From: Tunturiibacter empetritectus
Lineage (GTDB): Bacteria; Acidobacteriota; Terriglobia; Terriglobales; Acidobacteriaceae
Assembly: GCF_013410875.1 (NCBI RefSeq)
Contig: NZ_JACCCU010000001.1
Location: forward strand, 2,790,001-2,854,000
DNA: 64,000 nt
Direction: 5' to 3'
This document shows, piece by piece, positions 43,581 to 52,989 of the stretch. How positions within the stretch are numbered: position 1 is the stretch's first letter; each line of letters starts with the position of its first letter. The position numbers and the translations under genes were made by a program. The notes beneath the pieces were generated by a model. The model was not told the DNA's origin and made no database searches. It worked only from the letters and a program-made list of their open reading frames with translations.

Positions 43581-44879
43581 ATGGAACTATCACCACCAAC
43601 CCGTGCCACCCAAGATTCTCAGGACTCTCAGGATCAGGCCTTCATGCAGCGAGCCCTCAAGCTCGCCGCGGAGACCATCGGGCTGGCCTCGCCCAACCCG
43701 CAGGTAGGCTGCATCCTCACCCAGACGCCACCCAGCGGAGGCGCTCCGAAGGTCATCGGCGAAGGCGCGCACCTCTACACTGACCGTGACCACGCCGAGA
43801 TCGTAGCCCTCAAGAAAGCCGCGCAACGTGGCCTCTCCACTAGCGGAGCCACCGCCTACGTCACCCTCGAACCCTGCAGCCACCACGGCCGCACCGGCCC
43901 CTGCGCCGACGCCCTCATCGCCGCCGGCGTCCGTCGCTGCGTCGTCGCCACCCAGGACCCCAACCCCCGCGTCAGCGGTCAGGGACTGGCCAAACTCCGC
44001 GCCGCAGGCATCGAGGTCACACTCGGAGTCCTGCAGGATCGAGCCCGCGACCTGAACGACGCCTTCGCCCACTTCATCCAGCACCACACCCCCTTCGTCA
44101 CCCTCAAGGCCGCGCTCTCGGTCGACGGCAAACTCGCACCGCCGCCGGCCTCCCGCTTCCCCAACCGGCCCCACTGGCTCACCGGCCCCGCCGCCCGCTA
44201 CGAGGTCCAACTCCTCCGCCACGCCTCCGACGCAGTCCTCACCGGCATCGGCACCGTCCTCGCCGACAACCCGCAACTAACCGACCGCAGCGGAGTGCAG
44301 AATCCAACGCGCAGCGAAGTGCCCGATCCAGCGCAAAGCGGCCACGCAGCAGCACCCGGCAGTCTGCCTCGCCTCCGTCCTCTGCTCCGCGTCGTCCTCG
44401 ACACCCAGCTCCGAATACCCCTCACCTCGCAGCTCATCCGCTCCGCCAAGAACGATCTCCTCATCCTCTGTGGCGAACTCGCTCCAACTGCAAAAGCAGT
44501 CGCCCTCGGCTCACTCGGCATCGAGGTCGAACACATCCCCAGCCACACCGGACGCCTCAGCCTCCCCGCCGTCCTCACCACCCTCGCCGAACGCGACATC
44601 CTCAGCCTCCTGCTCGAGTGCGGCTCTCATCTCAACGGAGCCTTCCTCCAGCAAAACCTCGTCGACAAAGCCGTGCTCTTCTACGCCGAGGCCGAACTCG
44701 GCGACCAGGCCATCCCCTTCGCCCAGGGCATCGGCTCTCCTTACCTCTTTGAAGAGTCCCTGCATCGCGTCACCCGCACTGCCTACGGCCAAGACGCCTG
44801 CGTGACCGGCTACCTCCACGATCCCTGGCCTCTGCTCCCGCCCAACCCCGGCCCCCCGCCGTCGAAAGCGATAAGCTAA
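43581..44879 (+). CDS. ribD: bifunctional riboflavin deaminase/reductase
   Basis: Catalyses the deamination and reduction steps of riboflavin synthesis. 432 residues, longer than usual (about 370). The N-terminal deaminase domain holds zinc ligands in LYTDRDHAEIVALKKA (His, Glu) and LEPCSHHGRTGPCADALI (two Cys). The C-terminal reductase domain has FVTLKAALSVDGKLA, SDAVLTGIGTVLADNPQLT and LLLECGSHLNGAFLQQNLVDKAVLFYA. About 25 residues between NPQLTDR and LLRVVLDTQ (VQNPTRSEVPDPAQSGHAAAP) are an insertion with repeated CGCAGCG-type DNA. It is followed by ribE after 4 bp. Confidence 0.95.
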   Translation: MELSPPTRATQDSQDSQDQAFMQRALKLAAETIGLASPNPQVGCILTQTPPSGGAPKVIGEGAHLYTDRDHAEIVALKKAAQRGLSTSGATAYVTLEPCSHHGRTGPCADALIAAGVRRCVVATQDPNPRVSGQGLAKLRAAGIEVTLGVLQDRARDLNDAFAHFIQHHTPFVTLKAALSVDGKLAPPPASRFPNRPHWLTGPAARYEVQLLRHASDAVLTGIGTVLADNPQLTDRSGVQNPTRSEVPDPAQSGHAAAPGSLPRLRPLLRVVLDTQLRIPLTSQLIRSAKNDLLILCGELAPTAKAVALGSLGIEVEHIPSHTGRLSLPAVLTTLAERDILSLLLECGSHLNGAFLQQNLVDKAVLFYAEAELGDQAIPFAQGIGSPYLFEESLHRVTRTAYGQDACVTGYLHDPWPLLPPNPGPPPSKAIS

Positions 44880-44883
44880 CACC

Positions 44884-45543
44884 ATGTTCACTGGCCTGAT
44901 CGAAACCACCGGCAAGCTTCTAGCCATCACCCCAACCGCAGGCGCGACCCGCATCACCATCGCCTCGCCCACGCTAACCGCGCGCCTCAACACCGGCGAC
45001 AGCATCGCAGTCAACGGAGTCTGTCTCACCGCACTCAGCATCGAACCAAACGCCTTTCCCCCACGCTTCTCCGCCGACCTCGCCGCCGAGACCATCGCCC
45101 GCACCACCCTCACCCACCTGCGCCCCGACGCCATCGTCAACCTCGAGCTCCCCACACCCGCAGGCTCGCCACTCGGCGGCCACGTCGTCCAGGGCCACGT
45201 AGACGGCACCGCCGTCCTTCAATCCCTCTCCCCCATCACACCCAACCAACCCGACACCGACTGGCGTCTACGCCTCCAGCTCCCCGACGCACTAACCCGC
45301 TACGTCGTCCCCCAGGGCTCCATCACCATCGAAGGCATCAGCCTCACAGTGGCCTCCATCGTCGGCAACGAGGTAGAGGTAGCCATCATCCCCCACACCT
45401 ACGCCGCCACCAGCCTCCACACCCTCACCCCCGGCACCCTCCTCAACATCGAGGTCGATGTCCTCAGCAAATACGCCGAACGCCAGCACTCCTCAGAAAA
45501 ATTCGCCCTGACCGAGCAGTACCTCATCGCCAACGGCTACTAA
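44884..45543 (+). CDS. ribE: riboflavin synthase alpha chain
   Basis: Dismutates 6,7-dimethyl-8-ribityllumazine to riboflavin. 219 residues. It is made of two lumazine-binding repeats: the first starts MFTGLIETTGKLLAI with NTGDSIAVNGVCLTAL, the second begins GGHVVQGHVDGTAVL with VPQGSITIEGISLTVASIVGNEVEVAIIPHTYAATSL. The GxxxxVNGVCLT pattern is diagnostic. It starts 4 bp after ribD and is clearly co-transcribed. A degenerate hairpin region and the rho terminator lie downstream. Confidence 0.96.
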   Translation: MFTGLIETTGKLLAITPTAGATRITIASPTLTARLNTGDSIAVNGVCLTALSIEPNAFPPRFSADLAAETIARTTLTHLRPDAIVNLELPTPAGSPLGGHVVQGHVDGTAVLQSLSPITPNQPDTDWRLRLQLPDALTRYVVPQGSITIEGISLTVASIVGNEVEVAIIPHTYAATSLHTLTPGTLLNIEVDVLSKYAERQHSSEKFALTEQYLIANGY

Positions 45544-45727
45544 CTGTGGATTCCCCATTGCTGTAAAGCTGTTGCATCTCACGCGAAGCGTCCAATACTC
45601 CACGAAGGTCCTGCCGAAGGCCCCGTGGTGGCCGCCCGGCGTTAGGGCGCTTTCCTATGTCTTCACCTTCGAGAACACTGCTCTAACCGTCCGCAGCAAC
45701 ATCACAACGCATCGAGCACAAAGAAAA

Positions 45728-45751
45728 AAGCGCGACCAAAAGGCCGCGCTT
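45728..45751 (-). terminator. rho-independent terminator of the rho gene
   Basis: On the minus strand, stem AAGCGCG / CGCGCTT with a 10-base loop followed by a T-rich tract (TTTTTTC). It lies 30 bp after the stop codon of rho. Confidence 0.8.
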
Positions 45752-45780
45752 CTTAGCAGTTCGTAACTTGGAACTCGAAG

Positions 45781-47031
45781 TTAGATCGAACTCATGTTGT
45801 GCAGAAACTCCTGATTGTTACGAGTCTTCGCCAGCTTATCGGTCAGCAACTCCATCGCTTCAACAGGCGACAGCGGATTCAGCACCTTGCGCAGAATCCA
45901 GGTCCGCTGCAGATCCTCCTTCGGAATCAGCAGCTCTTCCTTGCGCGTACCCGAGCGCTGGATATCGATCGCCGGAAACACACGCTTATCCACCAGCTTG
46001 CGATCCAGAATCACTTCCATGTTGCCGGTTCCCTTGAACTCCTCGAAGATCACCTCATCCATGCGCGAGCCGGTATCAACAAGCGCAGTCGCAATGATCG
46101 TCAGCGAACCGCCCTCCTCGATGTTGCGAGCCGCACCGAAGAAGCGCTTCGGCCTCTGCAGCGCATTCGAGTCCACACCGCCTGAGAGCACTTTGCCCGA
46201 AGGCGGAACGATCGTGTTGTACGCACGCGCCAGACGCGTAATCGAGTCCAGCAGAATCACCACATCGCGCTTGTGCTCCACCAGCCGCTTGGCCTTCTCG
46301 ATCACCATCTCGGCGACCTGAACGTGTCGCGCCGCTGGCTCATCGAAGGTGGAGCTTATCACTTCCCCTTTGACGCTACGCTGCATATCGGTCACTTCTT
46401 CCGGCCGCTCATCGATCAGCAACACGATCAGCACCACCTCCGGATGATTCGCCGTAATGCTGTTCGCGATCGACTGCAGCAACATCGTCTTACCAGTACG
46501 CGGCGGAGCCACAATCAACCCACGCTGCCCCTTACCCACCGGCGTCAGCAGATCCATCACACGGCCGGAGATATGCTCGCGAACCGTCTCCATCTTCACC
46601 CGCTCCTGTGCGTACAAAGGCGTCAGGTTGTCGAACAGGATCTTGTTTCGCGTCTCTTCCGGCGACTCGAAGTTGATCGCCTCGATCTTGACCAGCGCGA
46701 AGTACTTCTCGCCCTCATGCGGCGGCCGGACATTGCCGCTGATCGTGTCCCCTGTCTTCAGGTCAAACTTGCGAATCTGTGAAGGAGAGACATAGATGTC
46801 ATCGGGGCCGGGCAGGTAGTTGTAGTCGGGAGAGCGGAGGAAGCCGTAACCATCAGGCAGGATTTCAAGCACGCCTTCCGCAAAGATATGACCTTCTTTT
46901 TCGCTCTGCGCCTGCAGAATCTTGAAGATAAGGTCTTGCTTGCGGAGACCGCTGGTTCCGGCAATGTCGAGACCGCGCGCCAGTTTACCCAGCTCCGCGA
47001 TATTGTGTTCTTTTAACTCGGAAATCGTCAT
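45781..47031 (-). CDS. rho: transcription termination factor Rho
   Basis: Hexameric RNA helicase that ends transcription. 416 residues, typical length. The N-terminal helical part ([36 protein letters not shown]) is followed by the RNA-binding OB fold ([44 protein letters not shown]). The ATPase domain has Walker [20 protein letters not shown], Walker [19 protein letters not shown], and the Q and R loops ([47 protein letters not shown]). It is not followed by a coupled gene; rpoZ lies upstream on the same strand. Confidence 0.97.
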   Translation of the reverse strand: MTISELKEHNIAELGKLARGLDIAGTSGLRKQDLIFKILQAQSEKEGHIFAEGVLEILPDGYGFLRSPDYNYLPGPDDIYVSPSQIRKFDLKTGDTISGNVRPPHEGEKYFALVKIEAINFESPEETRNKILFDNLTPLYAQERVKMETVREHISGRVMDLLTPVGKGQRGLIVAPPRTGKTMLLQSIANSITANHPEVVLIVLLIDERPEEVTDMQRSVKGEVISSTFDEPAARHVQVAEMVIEKAKRLVEHKRDVVILLDSITRLARAYNTIVPPSGKVLSGGVDSNALQRPKRFFGAARNIEEGGSLTIIATALVDTGSRMDEVIFEEFKGTGNMEVILDRKLVDKRVFPAIDIQRSGTRKEELLIPKEDLQRTWILRKVLNPLSPVEAMELLTDKLAKTRNNQEFLHNMSSI

Positions 47032-47220
47032 GTTTTACCTGGAAATTTGAATTTTAGGAGGGATTGTTTGGAACTGAGGCGGGATCTGCTTGACGGGGGG
47101 GTCGTGCGGAAGGCCAGTTGACGAAGCTTGGAAGTGCGGGCGGGTGGCAAAGCGGATGAAAAAAGATTTTGTTGAATTTTTTGTTTGTTTGTAAAGTTAC
47201 TGAGGTGAAACAGCCGCGCG

Positions 47221-47442
47221 TTAAGCCGCGCGGCGCTCTTGCAATTGTACCTTTTCTACGACAGCTTCGCCAGACTCATCCATAGGGATAGTGTCCTTGA
47301 AGCGATCCAGAACTTCGTTGGTGGTGTCCTGCAACCGCGTATTTGGCTTATGCAGCTTACGCGTCGCCTTCGACGCCAGTTGACAAAGCTCATAACGATT
47401 GTTCACGTGCGTGAGAGCTCCAAAGATAAGATCCGAGCGCAT
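47221..47442 (-). CDS. rpoZ: RNA polymerase omega subunit
   Basis: 73 residues. MRSDLIFGALTHVNNRYELCQLASKATRKLHKPNTRLQDTTNEVLDRF matches the omega-subunit pattern, where the NRYEL and A-x-A/RxL region contacts RpoC. AGGGAG lies 5 bases before the ATG. A GC-rich inverted repeat (GCCGCGCG and CGCGCGGC, 47213-47234) surrounds its stop codon. It sits 190 bp upstream of rho on the same strand, so the two may be transcribed together. Confidence 0.9.
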   Translation of the reverse strand: MRSDLIFGALTHVNNRYELCQLASKATRKLHKPNTRLQDTTNEVLDRFKDTIPMDESGEAVVEKVQLQERRAA

Positions 47443-47960
47443 AGTTTCTCCCTTTCAATTTCCGAAGCGGAAGCGTCTTGTTAGCGCTAACTCGCTCGAA
47501 GTGATTCAAATGTGGCAACCAGTCTTTGAACCTTCTAGGACCGCTGCCGTAAATTAGCCTCGTGCATTAGACGCAAAAAATGCGTCCGGGGACTCCCGCA
47601 ATCTGTCAAAAATCTCAACATCGTGATATCTGACATATCGCGTTTGCAAGCCGAACAGACTGCCCGGCCTGCTAGTTAGCGTTTCTTGCCGAATCTGTCT
47701 CTTCCGTAGGATTCGGCGCTCGCCGCGCCCAGGTGTGAAACAGGAGGCTCGCCAGAAATCTGGCAAGTCGCAGGTCATCACAGCTTGCCGGTCCATCTTT
47801 TTGGGAAATCCTGATGGTCCCAGACCAACTGCGACTTCATGGAAAGTAAACTGTTCGACGCTCAAGGTCAATACTTTTTTCGGGAACTTCGAAATAATGA
47901 AATTCTAGAAACGGTATACATTAGCCCTACGCAAAAGGATCAATTTCCTCATCTGCCCGC
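47443..47960. other. intergenic stretch between rpoZ and comM
   Basis: About 520 bp with no secure gene. A minus-strand frame of 105 codons (47554-47871) has no homologue I recognise and no clear ribosome-binding site. The rpoZ promoter should lie in the left 100 bp and the comM terminator in the right part, but neither shows a clear motif. Confidence 0.4.
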
Positions 47961-49553
47961 TTATGCCCAGTAGCTTCGGTCTAACGTACGGTACTGAATC
48001 GCCTCTGCGATGTGCTTAACTGCTATATCCCGCTCGCCGCCCAGATCGGCTATCGTCCTTGCTACCTTCAAGATACGGTCATGTGCCCGTGCACTCAACC
48101 CCTGTTGCAGCATCGCCCGTTCGAGCAGCCGTTCGGCGTCAGACGACAGTTCACAGTAGGAACGTATCTGCTGCGTATTCATTTGGGAGTTCGAAAATAT
48201 CTGCCGCGAAGCCGCCTTCGCCGTCCCTTTCGTCCGCTCCGCCGCCGCTCCAAATCGCTCATGCTGCCGCTCCCTCGCAGCCAGCACTCGAGCCCGGATA
48301 TGCTCCGACCCCTCCGCCGCCGCACTGCCCCGCAACTCCTTATATTGCACAGCCGGAACCTCAATGTGAATATCAATCCGGTCAAGTAATGGCCCCGAAA
48401 CCTTCGAAACATACCGCTGGATCATCGGTGGCGTGCACATGCACTCCCGAGACTTGTCGTTAAAATATCCACAGGGACAAGGATTCATTGCGGCTGCAAG
48501 CATGAACCGCGCAGGAAAGCTCAAACTCATCGCCGCACGGGCGATCGTCACATGGCCATCCTCCAACGGCTGCCGCAGCACCTCCAACACGTTTCGCGGA
48601 AACTCCGGCAGCTCATCCAGAAAGAGCAGCCCGTTGTGGGCCAGTGACACCTCGCCTGGCCGCGGCATCATCCCACCGCCAATCAACCCGGCGTCCGAGA
48701 TCGTGTGGTGTGGCGACCGGAACGGCCGATGAGCCACCAGCCCCTGCTCAGAGTCCAAAACTCCCGCCACCGAGTGGATCTTCGTCGTCTCCAGCGCCTC
48801 TTCAAACCGGAGCGGAGCCAGAATGGACGGCAGACGCTTGGCGAGCATGGTCTTGCCCGACCCCGGCGGCCCAATCATCAAAATGTTATGCCCACCTGCC
48901 GCCGCAACCTCGAGCGCACGCTTCGCCACCTGCTGTCCGCGCACGTCTTTAAAGTCGAACGGAAAGTGCTGCATCTCGTTCAGCAGATCGGTCGTCTCCA
49001 CCTTCAGGGGAGTCGCCTTGATGCCACCCATCACCGCCGAGTTCAACAGCTCTCGCACCTCCAGCAGCGACTTCACCGGATAAACATTGACCCCTTCAAC
49101 GACCGCCGCCTCCCGGGCATTACTCGCCGGAATGATGAGGTTCGGAATCCCCTTCGCGCGCGCCGCCACCGCAATCGGCAGCATCCCCTGCACCGCCCGC
49201 AGGCTGCCATCCAAACCCAACTCCCCCACCAGCAGGTAGTCGCTCAGATCCTTTATGTGCAGTGAGCCATAGGCGCCCAGTATCCCAATCGCAATCGGCA
49301 GGTCAAACCCCGAACCTTCTTTCTTCAGGTCTGCCGGAGCCAGATTAATTGTGATCCGCGTAGGAGGAATCTCGAATCCGGAGTTCTTAATCGCAGAACG
49401 CACCCGGTCACGACTCTCCCGCACGGCTGCATCGGGTAGCCCGACAGTGTGGAACTGTTCCTGGTCTAATTTGATATTGGAAAAATCGACTTCTACGTCG
49501 ATGATGTGGGCGTCAATTCCATATACAGCAGCACTACGGGCCTTGAAAAGCAT
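47961..49553 (-). CDS. comM: YifB family Mg chelatase-like AAA ATPase (ComM)
   Basis: Branch-migration helicase that promotes integration of foreign DNA during natural transformation. 530 residues. The N-terminal ChlI/LonC-type domain starts [27 protein letters not shown] and includes [23 protein letters not shown]. The AAA core has Walker [40 protein letters not shown], Walker [28 protein letters not shown] and [25 protein letters not shown]-terminal helical domain follows ([20 protein letters not shown]). Together with dprA it hints at competence. Confidence 0.95.
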   Translation of the reverse strand: MLFKARSAAVYGIDAHIIDVEVDFSNIKLDQEQFHTVGLPDAAVRESRDRVRSAIKNSGFEIPPTRITINLAPADLKKEGSGFDLPIAIGILGAYGSLHIKDLSDYLLVGELGLDGSLRAVQGMLPIAVAARAKGIPNLIIPASNAREAAVVEGVNVYPVKSLLEVRELLNSAVMGGIKATPLKVETTDLLNEMQHFPFDFKDVRGQQVAKRALEVAAAGGHNILMIGPPGSGKTMLAKRLPSILAPLRFEEALETTKIHSVAGVLDSEQGLVAHRPFRSPHHTISDAGLIGGGMMPRPGEVSLAHNGLLFLDELPEFPRNVLEVLRQPLEDGHVTIARAAMSLSFPARFMLAAAMNPCPCGYFNDKSRECMCTPPMIQRYVSKVSGPLLDRIDIHIEVPAVQYKELRGSAAAEGSEHIRARVLAARERQHERFGAAAERTKGTAKAASRQIFSNSQMNTQQIRSYCELSSDAERLLERAMLQQGLSARAHDRILKVARTIADLGGERDIAVKHIAEAIQYRTLDRSYWA

Positions 49554-49655
49554 GGATAAGCCGATGAACCCTTGGGACGGAAGATTTTGCCGAGTATAGC
49601 ACCCGACTCATTTCCTCCCCGGCTCAGGAAGCGAATACTCTTCAACAGGAACAGT

Positions 49656-49729
49656 GCGCAACTAGCGAGTCGTAGCAGCTAGCGGAGCCCGCAAAAACCA
49701 GCAGGTGGAAGCGAATCCCACCAATATTT
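49656..49729 (+). repeat. left direct repeat flanking the AT-richer orphan
   Basis: Sequence beginning GCGCAACTAGCGAG and ending AGGTGGAAGCGAATCCCACC, then AATATTTC. It corresponds, with many substitutions, to 50881-50968 on the other side of the orphan gene, in the same orientation. Confidence 0.5.
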
Positions 49730-49770
49730 CAATGATTTTCCTTTGTTAGGGTGAGGGTTGATTCATCTAC

Positions 49771-49800
49771 GAATAGTTGCTTGGCGAATAGTTGCTTGGC
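49771..49800 (+). repeat. perfect 15-bp tandem duplication
   Basis: GAATAGTTGCTTGGC occurs twice in immediate succession (49771-49785 and 49786-49800). It lies between the left direct repeat and the orphan gene. Confidence 0.85.
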
Positions 49801-49854
49801 ACGGAAGTTCAGAATTTATCCTGACACCGCGCGGCTATCACAAGTTTGCTTGCC

Positions 49855-50709
49855 TCAGTTGGCTGTTATTTGATTTATATCCATTTCCAAATCAACGGGG
49901 ATATTTTGAGATGTCGGTGCCAAATCAAAGTCGTTCTGGATGCTGGAACCTTTCGGCATGACGTTGAATACAAATTTAGTGTGGTGAGGTTTGTCGTCGA
50001 TGGAGGAAGTGTAAGCGACGCATCCTACGACCTTGAAGGTAACCTTCCCAGGGCGGTCGGGATTTCTGAAAGCGTCAGCGATCTTATCCTTAGTCAGAAA
50101 TGCTGCTCTAGTAAACGGGCCAAGGACTTGGTTTGGGAAAATTACGATACCCCCACTTACGATTGCGGCTTGTTTCTCCACATTTTCGGACCAAGTTTCG
50201 CAATCAGTGAGGTTTCCTCTCCAGTTCTCCATGAGGATAGGGCGAAAAATAACGTTTTGGGCTATTGAATGACCGACGTTGGACATAGAGACGGCCATTT
50301 GGAGAGATATCGAGTCAGGAGCTATTACGAGGAGGGCGTCATGCGCGTACTGGGTGGCTAGCCATGGCCGTTGCGACGATTCAAATTCTCTTTGAGCAGT
50401 AGTGGCTTGTTTAGTTGCAGCCTGAGTAGCTATACGAGTGAACCACAAGCTAATGAAGAGGGCCGCGAGGGCAAGGAGACTAATAGCAGCCGCGATTGCG
50501 GTTATCCAGTTCAAATAAACGGAAAGATCGAGTTGCTTTCTTCGGTAGTTCTCTTCGTTGGAATATTTCTCCTTGTCTTCGGAGGAAGGTTCTATTCTTA
50601 CAGCCTGAACGGTGGGTATGGAGAACCGACATTTTTCGGTTTGGGTTGGATTTTCACCGCGATTGGGACTGTCTTTAGTATTGCCGCGATTATTCCGATT
50701 CTTGCTCAA
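49855..50709 (-). CDS. AT-richer orphan membrane protein
   Basis: 284 residues. A polar, basic head (NRNNRGNTKDSPNRGENP) is followed by one strong hydrophobic segment, ITAIAAAISLLALAALFISLWF (about residues 69-90). Then a helical Thr/Ala/Gln-rich piece TRIATQAATKQATTAQREFESSQRPWLA, and a beta-rich extracytoplasmic or cytosolic domain of about 150 residues with ALLVIAPDSISLQMAVSMSNVGHSIAQNVIFRPIL. That combination (single helix, then Q/A-rich helix ending SxRPW, then a beta domain) is common in poorly described membrane-bound proteins of accessory regions. The DNA is noticeably less GC-rich than its neighbours, and direct repeats flank it. Confidence 0.7.
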   Translation of the reverse strand: MSKNRNNRGNTKDSPNRGENPTQTEKCRFSIPTVQAVRIEPSSEDKEKYSNEENYRRKQLDLSVYLNWITAIAAAISLLALAALFISLWFTRIATQAATKQATTAQREFESSQRPWLATQYAHDALLVIAPDSISLQMAVSMSNVGHSIAQNVIFRPILMENWRGNLTDCETWSENVEKQAAIVSGGIVIFPNQVLGPFTRAAFLTKDKIADAFRNPDRPGKVTFKVVGCVAYTSSIDDKPHHTKFVFNVMPKGSSIQNDFDLAPTSQNIPVDLEMDINQITAN

Positions 50710-50880
50710 TATCTCTAACCCCGCTATTCCGGGATTAGGATAATCGAATGAAAGACATAACGCTTGAACATAGAGAAGGCGTTTTCTACAGTCTGTGTTG
50801 ACGTTCAGTTTTTCTTTGTGGTTCGCTCTACCGCCTCATCACGTGAACAGTTCAGAAAACGAATCGTCTTCGCCAAGACG

Positions 50881-50968
50881 GTGGGCAATTAGCGAGGGGT
50901 TGGCACTCGCGAAGAATCCGCACGGTGCCCGCAAACAAACAGGTGCAAGAGAATCCCACGAATATTCC
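50881..50968 (+). repeat. right direct repeat flanking the AT-richer orphan
   Basis: Matches 49656-49729 in blocks: AATTAGCGAG, CCCGCAAACAAACAGGTGCA, GAGAATCCCACGAATATTCC. The middle differs. It leads directly into composite element B. Confidence 0.5.
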
Positions 50969-50992
50969 TTCGAATTTAGCCCAAAAATCGCA

Positions 50993-51244
50993 TGTCAAGC
51001 CCCAAACCCATCTAAACCACTGAACCACAAGGAGATCTACTTGGCACTTTAGTTAGGTCCGCTTGGCTATACTTCTAGTAGTCGAAAGAAAGCAAAGGCT
51101 CCGGACAGCATTGCACGCTAACTCGTTTGTTTGCACATATCTGCGGGTAACTCATTTGTTTGCAATATTTTGCGGACCATGACTACCCATAAACCATTCA
51201 AACAAAGATACTTACACGCGGGTAATATGGGGGGGGGTACCCCC
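50993..51244 (+). repeat. composite intergenic element, copy B (upstream of sdaA)
   Basis: Parallel to the element before ribD: TGTCAAGCCCC-AAACC, TATACTT, AAAGGCTCCGG, CTAACTC, TTTGTTTGC then TATTTTGCGG, TTCAAACAAAG, then CTTACACGCGGGTAATATGG with a longer G run and TACCCCC. Frames reading through it run into sdaA and ribD but carry no homologous domain. It ends 147 bp before the sdaA start. Confidence 0.65.
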
Positions 51245-51391
51245 AGGACAGAAGGGACAGGAGGGGACGAAGATGGCAACAAAATCACGCATAACCGCCG
51301 CCTCGCCATCCGGCTTCCACGCGTCGCAGCCAAAATCCGACAAATCAGCGCCTCCGACCAAAGCCACCCACCGCACCCTACAATAACTTTC

Positions 51392-52855
51392 GTGAACACC
51401 AGCCTCTTCGAACTCTTCAAAATCGGCATCGGCCCCTCAAGCTCCCACACCGTCGGCCCCATGCGCGCCGCCCTCCGCTTCACCCGCGAACTCACTGAAA
51501 AAAATCTCCTCGAACCAACCGCAAGAGTCAAAGTCAACCTCTACGGATCGCTCGCCCTTACCGGCATCGGCCACGGAACCGACCGCGCCATCCTCCTCGG
51601 CCTCCTCGGCGAAGCGCCCGACACCGTCGACCCCTACACCGTCGAAACCAAGATCGCCGCTATTCGCAACACCAACACCATCTCTCTCGGCGGAAGCAAA
51701 ACCATCCCCTTCCACGAAGCCGAAGACCTCAACTTTCGCCGCAACCAGATGTACCCCGATCCCGCCGTGCACTCGCACCCCAACGGCATGCGCTTCACCG
51801 CCTTCGACAACGCCGGTCGAAGTCTCGCCGAAGAGATCTTCTACTCCATCGGCGGCGGCTTCATCGTCTCCCACCCGGAGCTCCTAGCCGAGCGCACCGC
51901 CGAAGCGCCTGCTAGCTCTCGCACCGTTCCCTATCCCTTTCGCAGCGCGGAAGACCTCCTCGCCACCGCGAAGCGACACAACCTCACCATCTCCGATCTC
52001 CTGCTGGCGAACGAGGTCGCCCTGCTCAACGACCCCGACAACATCATCAACCGCCCTCAAGCCACCGCCTCGACCGCAGCGCAATCCCCCGAGGACAAGA
52101 TCCGCGCCAGTATCCTCGCCCTCTGGCAAACCATGCAGCAGTGCACCGAACGCGGTATCGCCACCGAAGGCATCCTCCCAGGTGGACTCAACGTTCGCCG
52201 CCGCGCCCATCGCCTCGCAGAGCGCCTAAACACGATCGGCTCCAAAGACCCACTCGCACCCATCGACTGGGTTACTGTCTACGCCATGGCTGTCAACGAA
52301 GAGAACGCCGCCGGCGGCAGAGTGGTAACCGCTCCCACGAATGGAGCGGCCGGAGTGATTCCTGCCATCGGCAACTACTACATGCGCTTTATTGAAGGAA
52401 CCGAAGCAGAGAAAGAAGAGGGCATTCTCCGTTACTTTCTTACCGCCGCTGCCATCGGTATTTTGTACAAAGAGAACGCCAGCATCTCAGGCGCAGAGGT
52501 AGGCTGCCAGGGAGAGGTCGGAGTCGCTTGCAGCATGGCCGCAGGCGGACTGGTCGCCGCGCTCAATGGTACGAACGCCCAAGTCGAACATGCAGCCGAA
52601 ATTGCAATGGAACACAACCTCGGCATGACCTGCGATCCCATCGGCGGCCTCGTCCAGATCCCCTGCATCGAGCGCAACGGCATGGGAGCAGTCAAAGCCA
52701 TCAACGCCTGCCGCATGGCCATGCACGAGACCGGCGACCACAAACTCTCACTCGATCAGATCATCGCAACCATGTATCAGACCGGTCTCGACATGCAGTC
52801 CCGATACAAAGAAACCTCGCTTGCCGGTCTCGCTCTCAACATTATCGAGTGCTAG
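51392..52855 (+). CDS. sdaA: L-serine ammonia-lyase, iron-sulphur type
   Basis: Deaminates L-serine to pyruvate and ammonia with a [4Fe-4S] cluster. 487 residues from GTG 51392; the open frame extends upstream to 51131 through the repeat element, but the family starts at [21 protein letters not shown]. The beta (ASB-like) domain comes first. The alpha domain contains [43 protein letters not shown] and [22 protein letters not shown], with the three Cys that bind the cluster (CQGE, TCDP, PCIE). The terminal Cys (LNIIEC) is also conserved in the family. It is monocistronic with a terminator after it. Confidence 0.95.
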   Translation: MNTSLFELFKIGIGPSSSHTVGPMRAALRFTRELTEKNLLEPTARVKVNLYGSLALTGIGHGTDRAILLGLLGEAPDTVDPYTVETKIAAIRNTNTISLGGSKTIPFHEAEDLNFRRNQMYPDPAVHSHPNGMRFTAFDNAGRSLAEEIFYSIGGGFIVSHPELLAERTAEAPASSRTVPYPFRSAEDLLATAKRHNLTISDLLLANEVALLNDPDNIINRPQATASTAAQSPEDKIRASILALWQTMQQCTERGIATEGILPGGLNVRRRAHRLAERLNTIGSKDPLAPIDWVTVYAMAVNEENAAGGRVVTAPTNGAAGVIPAIGNYYMRFIEGTEAEKEEGILRYFLTAAAIGILYKENASISGAEVGCQGEVGVACSMAAGGLVAALNGTNAQVEHAAEIAMEHNLGMTCDPIGGLVQIPCIERNGMGAVKAINACRMAMHETGDHKLSLDQIIATMYQTGLDMQSRYKETSLAGLALNIIEC

Positions 52856-52933
52856 TGACATCGCTCGACTATCTTTGACTATCTTTGACAAGCCTCCGCC
52901 TTCGGACATCACTGCTTTCGTTCTCGCAAAGAA

Positions 52934-52965
52934 AAAGGCCGATGCAGATTCTGCATCGGCCCTTT
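52934..52965. terminator. bidirectional terminator between sdaA and the OmpA-like gene
   Basis: Arms AAAGGCCGATGCAG and CTGCATCGGCCCTTT around an ATT loop. They form an almost perfect 14-bp stem with one bulged C. It lies between two convergent genes. Confidence 0.8.
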
Positions 52966-52989
52966 AGAACACTCACTCGAACAGCTTTG

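Noticed and set aside
47554..47871. Minus-strand 105-codon ORF between rpoZ and comM
   Set aside because: No family match, no clear ribosome-binding site; composition not distinctly coding.
51131..51391. Upstream extension of sdaA through the repeat element
   Set aside because: The frame happens to be open, but it carries no enzyme homology and overlaps a repeated non-coding element.
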